Origin: Kribbella caucasensis
Lineage (GTDB): Bacteria; Actinomycetota; Actinomycetes; Propionibacteriales; Kribbellaceae
Length of the DNA stretch: 64,000 nt
Direction: 5' to 3'
Assembly: GCF_004361855.1 (NCBI RefSeq)
Contig: NZ_SNWQ01000014.1
Span: 124,001 to 188,000, forward strand
Shown piece by piece: positions 57,031 through 64,000 of this stretch (positions are counted from its first letter, which is position 1; every line of letters starts with the position of its first letter). The notes below the pieces were generated by a model, which made no database searches, was not told the origin of the DNA, and was given only the letters and a program-made list of their open reading frames with translations. The position numbers were made by a program, and so were the translations under genes.

Positions 57031-57690
57031 CTAGGTGTGGGTGCCGCGGGCAGGGTTGCGGCGAAGGGGACGGGCGCGCGTGGGGACCAGATCGGGGGTG
57101 GTGTCGAGCGGGCTGGAGAGGGGATGGCCGAGGAGGGACTGGTAGTCGTCCCAGCTGTCGACGTGGGCGGGGACGTTGCCGATGGCATCTACATCGGTGA
57201 CGGGGTGCGGGCCGGTGTCGATCAGCGCCCAGATGTCGTCGTCGCTGCGGAGTTCGCGCAGTGAGCCGAACGTTTCGCGGGTGAACCACAGCGGCAGGCT
57301 GCGGCCGTTGTCGTAGCGCGCGACGCCGATCGGGGTGGCGGCCTCGGCGACCAGGGACCAGACCGTGGCGGAGCTGACGCCGGGTTGGTCGCCGAGCATC
57401 ACCACGATGCCGTCGGTACGCCGGTCGATCGCGTCCAGCGCGGGCACGATCGATGAGCTGCCAGTGTCGGCGTGCGGCGACTCGACCACTCGGGTGCCGT
57501 CGAGGTCTACCCGTTCGCGGATCTGGTCCGAGGCGATCCCCAGGGTGACCACCAATTGGTCGAAACCGCAGGCGCGGGCGGTATCCAGCGACGCACCCAG
57601 CAACGTCCCGCCTTGGTAGGCCAGCAATTGTTTGGGCACGCCGAGTCGCGGCGAACCCTCGGCGGCGAGCACCAGACCGGTGACGAACAT
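57031..57690 (-). CDS. MobA-like nucleotidyltransferase
   Basis: A 219-residue enzyme of the molybdenum-cofactor nucleotidyltransferase (MobA/MocA-like) fold. The nucleotide loop is GLVLAAEGSPRLGVPKQLLAYQGG, where Glu replaces the usual Gly; GIVVMLGDQPGVS is the metal-binding loop. It could transfer CMP or GMP to molybdopterin or serve another pathway; no molybdenum genes lie near. ATG/GTG choice near 57690 is as given. Confidence 0.83.
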   Translation of the reverse strand: MFVTGLVLAAEGSPRLGVPKQLLAYQGGTLLGASLDTARACGFDQLVVTLGIASDQIRERVDLDGTRVVESPHADTGSSSIVPALDAIDRRTDGIVVMLGDQPGVSSATVWSLVAEAATPIGVARYDNGRSLPLWFTRETFGSLRELRSDDDIWALIDTGPHPVTDVDAIGNVPAHVDSWDDYQSLLGHPLSSPLDTTPDLVPTRARPLRRNPARGTHT

Positions 57691-57836
57691 CGCCGCATCA
57701 ACCCCCGACCTGGAATGGACGCATCATTGCCAGGCTCCTTCCGATCCGTCGATAGAACCGCGAAGGCGTACGCCGTGTCAACAGATGCGCATTCTCAACC
57801 CTGTAAGGCGAATCCGCTCAAATGAGCACCCGGAAT

Positions 57837-58670
57837 TCAGCGCAGGGTTGCAGCGAGCGTTTCAAGCGCGGGATAGCCGGCATCGCCGACGACGATCGTG
57901 GTGACGCCGGAACCGGTCAGCACCAAGGCGGTCTCGTCCTTGCGGTCGAGCAGTTTCTTGCGCTCCCAGACCACGCCCGCCACGGTCGACGTACCGTCGT
58001 CCTCGGTTTTCCCAAGTTCGTCGCGCTGGAAGGTGGCGCCGGTGACGTTCGACTGTTCCACGCCGACGTATTTCCGGTCGTTAGTGATGATGCCGAGGTG
58101 CCAGGTGATCGGGCTCTGTTCGGGGGTGCGGAATTCCACGCTGGTCGCGGTCCAGCCGGCCGGCATCGGCGCCGGGCCGCGGACCCAGGGGGCGACCTTC
58201 TTGGCGTCCTCGAGCTGGGCGGTGTACGGGATCGCGTTGATCTTCTCCTCCTTCGGCCGCCAGGTCACGACAAAGAGGAACGCGACCACGATGAAGCAGG
58301 CCAGCAGCGCCCAGAACATGTTGGTCAGCGTCCGCGCCTTGGCCCGGTTCGCCCGGTTCTCCGCCTGGTACGCCGCCGCCTCCGCCCGTACCCGAGCCCG
58401 CTCCCGCGCCTCGGGATCCACCGGCACCTCAGCCGAGATGTCCGTACTGCGATCCGCCGAGCCTGACTCGTCCCCGGAGCCCGTACTGCGATCCGCCGCG
58501 CCGGCAGTACCCCGATCCGCCGGACCCCCGGCGTCCGCAGTACCGCGATCCGCCGCGCCCGCGCCGTCCGCCGTACTGCGGTCCGTTGCCGGGTCGGCGG
58601 AGCCCGTCGGGGAAGCGTTCTCCTCGGCGTCGGGGTTCACGGGGGTCGGCGGCTGACCTGCTGGACTCAT
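57837..58670 (-). CDS. DUF4245 membrane protein
   Basis: A 277-residue protein. The first 85 residues are repetitive (GAADRGTADAGGPADRGTAG...), disordered; one helix (MFWALLACFIVVAFLFVVTW) crosses the membrane; residues 140-277 form the DUF4245 domain outside (MPAGWTATSVEFRTPEQSPITWHLGIITNDRKYVGVEQSN). Function unknown. Conserved actinobacterial position next to glpX; the two diverge over 68 bp. Confidence 0.87.
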   Translation of the reverse strand: MSPAGQPPTPVNPDAEENASPTGSADPATDRSTADGAGAADRGTADAGGPADRGTAGAADRSTGSGDESGSADRSTDISAEVPVDPEARERARVRAEAAAYQAENRANRAKARTLTNMFWALLACFIVVAFLFVVTWRPKEEKINAIPYTAQLEDAKKVAPWVRGPAPMPAGWTATSVEFRTPEQSPITWHLGIITNDRKYVGVEQSNVTGATFQRDELGKTEDDGTSTVAGVVWERKKLLDRKDETALVLTGSGVTTIVVGDAGYPALETLAATLR

Positions 58671-58738
58671 GGCACCAGTGTCTCGCGGGCCCGATCTCGC
58701 CCGAACACCCCGGTCGGCCGTTGGCTACGATCCGTCCC

Positions 58739-59773
58739 ATGAGCGACCCCAGCACCCCACCAGCCCATCTCGAGGTCGACGCGCACGCGCCGGACCGGAA
58801 CCTGGCCCTCGAACTGGTCCGGGTGACCGAGGCGGCCGCGATGGCGGCCGGCCGCTGGGTCGGGCGCGGCGACAAGAACGGCGCCGACGGCGCGGCCGTG
58901 AACGCGATGCGCACCCTGATCGGCACCGTCGGCATGAACGGCGTGGTGGTGATCGGCGAGGGCGAGAAGGACAACGCCCCGATGCTGTACAACGGCGAGC
59001 AGGTCGGTTCCGGCGAGGGCCCGGCCTGTGACGTCGCGGTCGACCCGGTCGACGGCACCACCCTGGTCGCCAAGGGCATGGCCAACGGCATCGCCGTGAT
59101 GGCGGTCTCGCCGCGGAACACGATGTACGACCCGTCCGCGGTGTTCTACATGGAGAAGCTCGTCGTCGGTCCCGAGGCGGCCGACGTGGTCGACATCCGG
59201 CTGCCCGTCGCCGAGAACATCCGCCGCGTCGCGAAGGCGAAGGGCTCCAGCGTCGACGACGTGACCGTGGTCCTGCTGGATCGCCCGCGGCACGAACAGC
59301 TCGCGGCCGAGATCCGGGCGAGCGGCGCGCGGATCAAGTTCATCAGCGACGGTGACGTGGCCGGCGCGGTCGAGGCGGCGCGACCGGACACCGGTCTGGA
59401 CATGCTCATCGGCATCGGCGGCACCCCGGAAGGGATCATCGCCGCCTGCGCGATGAAGTGCGTGGGCGGTCTGATCCAGGGCCGGCTCTGGCCGCGCGAC
59501 GACGCCGAGCGGCAGCACGCCCTCGACGCCGGCCACGACCTCGACCGGGTGCTGACCACCGACGACCTGGTCGGCGGTGACGACTGCTTCTTCGTCGCCA
59601 CCGGCATCACCGACGGCGAACTGCTCCGCGGTGTCCGGTACGGCGGATCGACCGCGCGGACCCATTCGCTGGTGATGCGATCGCGCAGCGGCACGATCCG
59701 CAGCATCGAGAGCGTGCACCAGCTGGCCAAGCTGCGTGCGTACTCCGCCATCGACTTCGAGCACGCCCGATGA
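58739..59773 (+). CDS. glpX: Class II fructose-1,6-bisphosphatase
   Basis: A 344-residue GlpX: RNLALELVRVTEAAAMAAGRWVGRGDKNGADGAAVNAMR at the start, VVIGEGEKDNAPMLYNGE and VAVDPVDGTTLVAKG (metal-binding Asp/Glu), and IGGTPEGIIAACAMKC in the sugar site. It performs the gluconeogenic step from fructose-1,6-bisphosphate to fructose-6-phosphate. ATG 58739 is conserved; the longer frame is antisense to the DUF4245 gene. Overlaps the PfkB gene by 4 bp. Confidence 0.96.
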   Translation: MSDPSTPPAHLEVDAHAPDRNLALELVRVTEAAAMAAGRWVGRGDKNGADGAAVNAMRTLIGTVGMNGVVVIGEGEKDNAPMLYNGEQVGSGEGPACDVAVDPVDGTTLVAKGMANGIAVMAVSPRNTMYDPSAVFYMEKLVVGPEAADVVDIRLPVAENIRRVAKAKGSSVDDVTVVLLDRPRHEQLAAEIRASGARIKFISDGDVAGAVEAARPDTGLDMLIGIGGTPEGIIAACAMKCVGGLIQGRLWPRDDAERQHALDAGHDLDRVLTTDDLVGGDDCFFVATGITDGELLRGVRYGGSTARTHSLVMRSRSGTIRSIESVHQLAKLRAYSAIDFEHAR

Positions 59774-60801
59774 CGGCACCCGTCCTCGTCATCGGCGAGG
59801 CACTCGTGGACATCGTCGGCACCGCGAACAGCTCCGGCAGCGGCCCGGGCCACGGCTCGGGTGGCGGCTCGGGCAACGGACCGGCCGGCGGATCAGGCAA
59901 CGGCCCAGCCAACGGTTCCGGCCGGAGCAACGGGAAGAACCACATCAAGGCGACCCCCGGCGGCTCCCCCGCGAACGTCGCGGTCGGCCTGGCCCGCCTC
60001 GGCGTCCCGACCGAACTGGTCACCCGCTTCGGCACCGACCCGTACGGCGACCAGCTCGGCGCACACCTGTTCGGCAATGGAGTCCAACTCGCCCCGGGGT
60101 CGGTGGATCCCAGTTTCCGGACCAGTACGGCGACCGCGACCCTCGACGCCGCAGGCGTTGCGTCGTACGAGTTCGACATCAGCTGGGAACCGCCGGCGCT
60201 GACCCTCTTGCGGGGTTGCCCGGCTGTCCACACCGGTTCGATCGCAACCGTGCTCGAGCCGGGCGCCGAGGCGATCCGGAAGTTCCTCGGCACGCTGGTC
60301 GACCAGCCCGTCACCGTGACACTCGACCCGAACGCGCGCCCCACGATCACGCCCGACCCGGAAGCGACCTGGTCCGCAGTAAGGGCCCTTGCCGCGTTGT
60401 CCGATCTGGTGAAGCTGAGCGACGAGGACTGCGAGTTCCTCCGGCCTGGGTTGACGCCGGACGAGATCGCGGCCGAACTGCTCTCGGTGGATCGGACCAA
60501 GGCAGTCGTGATCACGCTGGGCGGCGAAGGCGCGCTCGGTGTCACTCGGACGGCCCAGGTCGAGGTCACCGCGCCCACGATCGACGTGGTCGACACTGTA
60601 GGTGCGGGTGATTCGTTCATGTCCGCGTTGATCGCGGGATTGCACGCGCGCGACCTGCTCGGCGCAGTACGGCTGGATGGTCTCGACGAGGTGGCCCTGC
60701 GGGACGCGGTCGACTACGCGGTGAAGGCGGCCGCGATCACCTGCACCCGGCACGGCGCCGACCCGCCGACCGCCGCCGAGCACGCATCGACCTGGGGCTG
60801 A
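59770..60801 (+). CDS. PfkB-family carbohydrate kinase with N-terminal insertion
   Basis: A 343-residue ribokinase/fructokinase-type enzyme. VLVIGEALVDIVGT is strand one; the GG motif is TPGGSPANVAVGLARLG at 61-77; catalysis is at DTVGAGDSFMSALIAGL (Asp base). Residues 19-55 are an extra Gly/Ser/Asn-rich stretch between strand one and the GG motif, absent from ordinary members. The sugar is probably fructose or ribose. It overlaps glpX, linking it to sugar phosphate metabolism. Confidence 0.9.
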   Translation: MTAPVLVIGEALVDIVGTANSSGSGPGHGSGGGSGNGPAGGSGNGPANGSGRSNGKNHIKATPGGSPANVAVGLARLGVPTELVTRFGTDPYGDQLGAHLFGNGVQLAPGSVDPSFRTSTATATLDAAGVASYEFDISWEPPALTLLRGCPAVHTGSIATVLEPGAEAIRKFLGTLVDQPVTVTLDPNARPTITPDPEATWSAVRALAALSDLVKLSDEDCEFLRPGLTPDEIAAELLSVDRTKAVVITLGGEGALGVTRTAQVEVTAPTIDVVDTVGAGDSFMSALIAGLHARDLLGAVRLDGLDEVALRDAVDYAVKAAAITCTRHGADPPTAAEHASTWG

Positions 60802-61295
60802 TGATGAGTACTGCGACCACCTGGACCACCGAGTTCGACACCGCGGGCCAGGTGGTCTTCCCCCAACGCCGCAACCGTCTCCTGGTCCGCCTCGCCATCG
60901 GCGTCGTCCTGCTCGGCAACTCGATCTGGTCGAACATCGAGCACATCCGCGACGACGACATGTCCGGCGCGCTGGGCGTACTACGGGTCACGGCGCTGGC
61001 CGCGTTCGTGTACATCGTCGGCCTGACTCTCTGGCAGCTGATCACCCGCCGACCTGTCGTCACGGTCGACGCGACCGGTATCAAGGCCGGCCTCACCAGA
61101 CGCAGCCTCGACTGGCACCAGATCAGCCGCATCGACGACCCGGCCGGCATGTCCCCCTTCACCACAGTCCAGCTCCACCCCACCGACCGCTTGTCCCGCG
61201 CCGTCCACATCTCCAAGGACAACGTCCTCGAACTGACCGAACTCTCCCCCTGGCTCCGAACCCTCCAAGCCCGCCACCTAACCCACGACACATGA
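60801..61295 (+). CDS. Tandem membrane paralogue 1 (PH-like)
   Basis: A 164-residue membrane protein. The pattern is a polar start with FDTAGQVVFPQRRNRLLVRL, two helices (32-50 and 68-88), a RRPVVTVDATGIKAG strand, and a C-terminal soluble domain with SLDWHQISRIDDP. This resembles bacterial PH-like proteins. ATG 60801 overlaps the PfkB stop by one base. Function unknown. Confidence 0.75.
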   Translation: MMSTATTWTTEFDTAGQVVFPQRRNRLLVRLAIGVVLLGNSIWSNIEHIRDDDMSGALGVLRVTALAAFVYIVGLTLWQLITRRPVVTVDATGIKAGLTRRSLDWHQISRIDDPAGMSPFTTVQLHPTDRLSRAVHISKDNVLELTELSPWLRTLQARHLTHDT

Positions 61296-61813
61296 CCCCC
61301 GCCAACTGGAACCACGAACTCGATCGAGGCGGCCAGGTCCGCTTCCCCATCCGTCGCCGGGCGCTCCTTCCGCGGCTGGCGGTCCCGGTGATCGGCCTGA
61401 TCAGCACGACCGGTTCCCTCATCCAGGCGATCCGAGGCGACCGCCCCTGGGGCTGGTGGGAGATCGGCTCCGTCGTCATGGTGCCGATCCTTCTGGCCTT
61501 GGGCTACGTGACCGTTTCGAGCTTGATCACCGCCCGCCCCGAGCTGATCGTCGACCGCACGGGCCTCACTATGGACAAGCAATACCTTGCCTGGAACGAG
61601 ATGACCGCGATCAAGCGAACAGACGGCCTGCGCCATCTGACTCCGTGGGCCATCACCGTCGTCCCGCGCGACAAGCCACGCCGTCGCAGCCTCGGGATTC
61701 CTCCCTACAACATCAGCGCCCCGGACATGGTCGCCGACTGGCTGACCTCTCTCCTCGACCAGCACCGGGCAACCGAGTCATCGACGCCGTCCCAAGATGA
61801 ACCGGGCAGTTGA
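61292..61813 (+). CDS. Tandem membrane paralogue 2 (PH-like)
   Basis: A 173-residue relative of the preceding protein: NHELDRGGQVRFPIRRRALLPRLAVPV, two helices, ARPELIVDRTGLTM and YLAWNEMTAIKRTD align with the same positions. It overlaps the first paralogue by 4 bp. Function unknown; diverged duplicates. Confidence 0.75.
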   Translation: MTPANWNHELDRGGQVRFPIRRRALLPRLAVPVIGLISTTGSLIQAIRGDRPWGWWEIGSVVMVPILLALGYVTVSSLITARPELIVDRTGLTMDKQYLAWNEMTAIKRTDGLRHLTPWAITVVPRDKPRRRSLGIPPYNISAPDMVADWLTSLLDQHRATESSTPSQDEPGS

Positions 61814-61864
61814 ACACCCACCGCGACTACGATCTGCCCCACGCAATGACGAACTGGGGGCGGG

Positions 61865-62377
61865 ATGGTCGTGATGGGGGATTTGTCCGAGGCCGATTGG
61901 GCCGCGGAGTTGGAGGCCAAGGGGCAGGTGGTATTCCGGCAGCGTCGGCGGCCTGTGGTCGTTCGGCTGCTGATTGCGTTCGTGCCGCTGCTATTCACGC
62001 TCCCAGGGACCGTGGACAGTTGGTTGGGCGATGCCGGACCCGGCATCCTTGTCTTCCGGTCTATCGCCCCGGCGCTCTACCTGCTCCTGATCGGCGTGTT
62101 CGCCTGGCAGTCCATCGCCCAGCGCCCGGTGCTGACTGTCGACCGGGATGGCGTCAGACCGAGAGGGCGCTGGAACGGGCTCCCCTGGACTGAAGTCGGC
62201 GGGATCGGGATCCCGTCCGGGCCGAAGGGGTGGCGGACCTTGATGGTGTTCCCGACGAACGTCTGGGGTCGGCAGCTTACGGTGACGCAGGATGCGGTGC
62301 GGGACGTCGCGGCGTTCGCCCGGTGGCTCGGCGTACTGCTGGAGGAGCACCGGCGGACTGCACCCGCCGACCGCTGA
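61865..62377 (+). CDS. Tandem membrane paralogue 3 (PH-like)
   Basis: A 170-residue third member: AELEAKGQVVFRQRRRPVVVRLLIAFVPL, two helices, QRPVLTVDRDGVRPRG and GLPWTEVGGIGIPSG match the order in the other two. A 51-bp gap precedes it; start may be ATG 61865 or ATG 61874-region codons. Converges with the DUF1707 gene. Confidence 0.73.
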   Translation: MVVMGDLSEADWAAELEAKGQVVFRQRRRPVVVRLLIAFVPLLFTLPGTVDSWLGDAGPGILVFRSIAPALYLLLIGVFAWQSIAQRPVLTVDRDGVRPRGRWNGLPWTEVGGIGIPSGPKGWRTLMVFPTNVWGRQLTVTQDAVRDVAAFARWLGVLLEEHRRTAPADR

Positions 62378-62389
62378 CCCAGGGAGCGG

Positions 62390-63211
62390 TCAGGTTAGGC
62401 GGAGGCGTTTGGAGAGGCGGGGGCCTCGTTTGATCTTGATGTCGCCGAGGATGGCGGTGCCGCGGATGTGGAAGGTCTTGGGTGGGGTGGTCGCCGGGTC
62501 GACGACACCGCCGAAGCCGGCTTCCTGTTCGGTGACGGAGCCGAGGATCGGGTTGCTGTCGAGGTGCACGATCGCGTTCTGCGGGACCCGGATCTTCACG
62601 TCGGCGAGGATCGACTTCACGTCGATGTACACCACGTCGTACGGGAGCTGCGCCTCGGTGTAGTCCAGCGTCACGTCGCCGAGGACGGCGTTGACCTCCT
62701 GGCGCTGCGGCGCGAGCCAGCCGCCGGTCCGCTTCGCCTCGGACAGGAACGCGTTGATCACCGGCGCGGTCTGCGCGACCTCCGCCCCGTATTGCGGGCC
62801 GTACTGCGCCCCTGGTTGCGGCGCCGGTGTGTTCGGTACGGACGGTCCACCCGGGAGATCGGCGGTGATCTCGACCAGTTCGCCGTACGTCTTGGCGGAG
62901 TACAGGGTCTCCAAGCGCTCCTCGAGCTCGCCGTAGCTCAGCCGGCCGTCACCGGCGGACTCGCGGAGCACGTCGGCGACCTCCTCGCGTTCCATGTCGG
63001 ACACCCGCCGACGCAACGCCAACTCATCCGCACTCGGCTGCTGCTGCGGTGCCGGCACACTCGGCACCGGCCCGTTCGGTGCCGGGTCGTTCGGCGGCTG
63101 CCCCGCCGGGTCCTTCGGCGGCTGCCCCGCCGGCTCGTACGGCGCCTGCCCCGCCGGCATGTTCGGCCGGTCCTGGGGCCTGTCCTGCTGCGAGTTCTCG
63201 TCCTCAGCCAC
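62390..63211 (-). CDS. DUF1707 protein with LiaF-like C-terminus
   Basis: A 273-residue protein. Residues 1-60 are Pro/Gly/Gln-rich and repetitive (PAGQPPKDPAGQPPNDPAP). Residues 63-120 form DUF1707 (RRRVSDMEREEVADVLRESAGDGRLSYGELEERLETLYSAKTYGELVEITADLPG). The C-terminal 110 residues are a beta-rich 'cell wall-active antibiotics response'-like domain (VNAVLGDVTLDYTEAQLP, SILADVKIRVPQNAIVHLD, AILGDIKIKRG). No membrane helix. May sense envelope stress. Confidence 0.85.
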   Translation of the reverse strand: MAEDENSQQDRPQDRPNMPAGQAPYEPAGQPPKDPAGQPPNDPAPNGPVPSVPAPQQQPSADELALRRRVSDMEREEVADVLRESAGDGRLSYGELEERLETLYSAKTYGELVEITADLPGGPSVPNTPAPQPGAQYGPQYGAEVAQTAPVINAFLSEAKRTGGWLAPQRQEVNAVLGDVTLDYTEAQLPYDVVYIDVKSILADVKIRVPQNAIVHLDSNPILGSVTEQEAGFGGVVDPATTPPKTFHIRGTAILGDIKIKRGPRLSKRLRLT

Positions 63212-63315
63212 GAAAGAACCTTACGCGCCAGACCGCCCGCCCGCAGATGAGTTATCCCCCCGATTCCACCCTGATCCACCCCCTGAAACCCGCACCCGCC
63301 CCCACACCAAGTGCC

Positions 63316-63725
63316 ACTTTGTGCACCACCCGTCCACCGACACGCCGGGCGATACGACCAGGCGGTGCACAAAGTCGAGGGCGGCCGCGCGAATGCGCGG
63401 GGCCGGGCGGCCGGCTGGAGCCAGGGCGGAGGCGGGTGCGCCCGGGGTGTTGGCGCGGGCTCACCCCTTCCCGCCCCGACGCCAAGAGCCACTTTGTGCA
63501 CCGCCCGTCCACCGACGCGCCGGGCGATACGGCCAGGCGGTGCACAAAGTCGAGGGCGGCCACGCGAATGCGCGGGACCGGGCGGCCGGCTGGAGCCAGG
63601 GCGGAGGCGGGTGCGCCCGGGGTGTTGGCGCGGGCTCACCCCCTCCCGCCCCGACGCCAAGAGCCACTTTGTGCACCACCCGTCCACCGACACGCCGGGC
63701 GATACGGCCAGGCGGTGCACAAAGT
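63316..63725. repeat. 175-bp tandem repeat with internal hairpins
   Basis: Three 60-bp hairpins (63316-63375, 63491-63550, 63666-63725) recur with a period of exactly 175 bp, and the DNA between them is repeated too. Each hairpin has ACTTTGTGCACC(A/G)CC and GGCGGTGCACAAAGT arms with a 30-bp centre. The 790-bp gap after the DUF1707 gene (63212-63995) otherwise holds no credible gene. Confidence 0.9.
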
Positions 63726-63797
63726 CGAGGGCGGCGGCGCGGGGCGCGACGGCGCGCGGCCGCGCGGGGAGGACGGCGCGGGATGCGCTGGGCCGGG

Positions 63798-63905
63798 GCA
63801 CGGGGTGGGCGGGGTGGGGTGCGGTGGGGTGCGGTGCGGTGGGGTGCGGTGCGGTGGGGTGCGGTGGGGTGCGGTGGAGTGGGGTGCGGTGGGCGAGGTG
63901 GGGTG
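63798..63905. repeat. GGGGTGCGGT microsatellite
   Basis: Imperfect runs of GGTGGGGTGCGGT and GGTGCGGT units, strand-biased G-rich, leading to the next gene. Confidence 0.85.
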
Positions 63906-63995
63906 GGAGCGGTGGGCTTGGGGTGTTGGCGCGGGTGGCGGCGGGGCGTTCTAGGCTGGGGGCGAATCTCAGACCACTTGCCTGGAGGTACGACG

Positions 63996-64000
63996 GTGTC
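63996..64000 (+). CDS. Start of a gene cut by the window edge
   Basis: GTG at 63996 follows TGGAGG (63983-63988) at normal spacing, so a plus-strand gene probably begins here. Only two codons are visible; no product can be named. Confidence 0.35.

Noticed and set aside
63316..63725. CRISPR array
   Set aside because: The DNA between hairpins is repeated as well, only three units exist, and no cas genes are present; it is a tandem repeat.
1..64000. tRNA, rRNA, insertion sequence or prophage genes
   Set aside because: No tRNA-like cloverleaf, rRNA segment, transposase DDE motif or phage structural gene was recognised by eye.

Overview
The DNA is GC-rich with strongly GC-biased third codon positions, many GTG starts and 4-nt ATGA/GTGA gene overlaps. 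Gene content is actinobacterial: an Sdh1-type succinate dehydrogenase, a SigE-family sigma factor, DUF4245, DUF1707 and DUF5302 proteins, and class II FBPase GlpX near xseAB and ispH. The overall look suits a soil actinobacterium of the Propionibacteriales, and Kribbella is my guess from protein style only. I see no rRNA, tRNA, CRISPR array, insertion sequence or prophage.

Layout: 0.1-5.3 kb holds a Nudix hydrolase, two unknowns and sdhCAB, with a matching structured spacer in front of sdhC and sdhB. 5.3-18.2 kb holds a UbiB/ABC1 pseudogene, an MFS pump, a pterin dehydratase, VOC and AraC genes, a quinone reductase, DedA, a large LuxR-type ATPase regulator, a methyltransferase and an alpha/beta-hydrolase-glycosyltransferase fusion. 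18.5-25.6 kb holds an ArsR-SRPBCC pair and a six-gene phosphonate operon (FAD oxidoreductase, phosphonatase-like HAD, 2-aminoethylphosphonate-type ABC transporter), with a GntR/UTRA regulator and a 16-bp palindromic operator upstream. 25.7-28.5 kb holds small housekeeping genes and two hairpin repeats.

28.7-33.3 kb is an accessory block next to ychF. It contains a hipBA toxin-antitoxin pair with four operators spaced exactly 27 bp apart, a YCII/AraC pair and an EcsC-like gene of atypical composition. Segments are bounded by copies of the last ~20 bp of ychF, suggesting repeated site-specific insertion or duplication there. 33.3-46 kb holds ychF, a GNAT, DUF817, a polysaccharide deacetylase, rmuC, a secreted GH64 glucanase under a LacI-type operator, a second ArsR-SRPBCC pair, a Rieske oxygenase, a deletion-fused sigma-factor locus and ispH.

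46-64 kb holds a very large secreted M14 carboxypeptidase, xseAB, a four-gene sugar ABC operon, a TetR-controlled flavoprotein with an SMR pump, a MobA-like nucleotidyltransferase, DUF4245, glpX overlapping a PfkB kinase, three tandem paralogous membrane proteins, a DUF1707 protein and a 175-bp tandem repeat.

The most unusual material is non-coding: a 57-bp hairpin family with constant geometry in two tandem pairs, the sdh spacer modules with compensatory pairing, a 165-bp imperfect palindrome, the hip operator array, and the ychF-end repeats. All are read by eye; none has been folded, aligned or searched.
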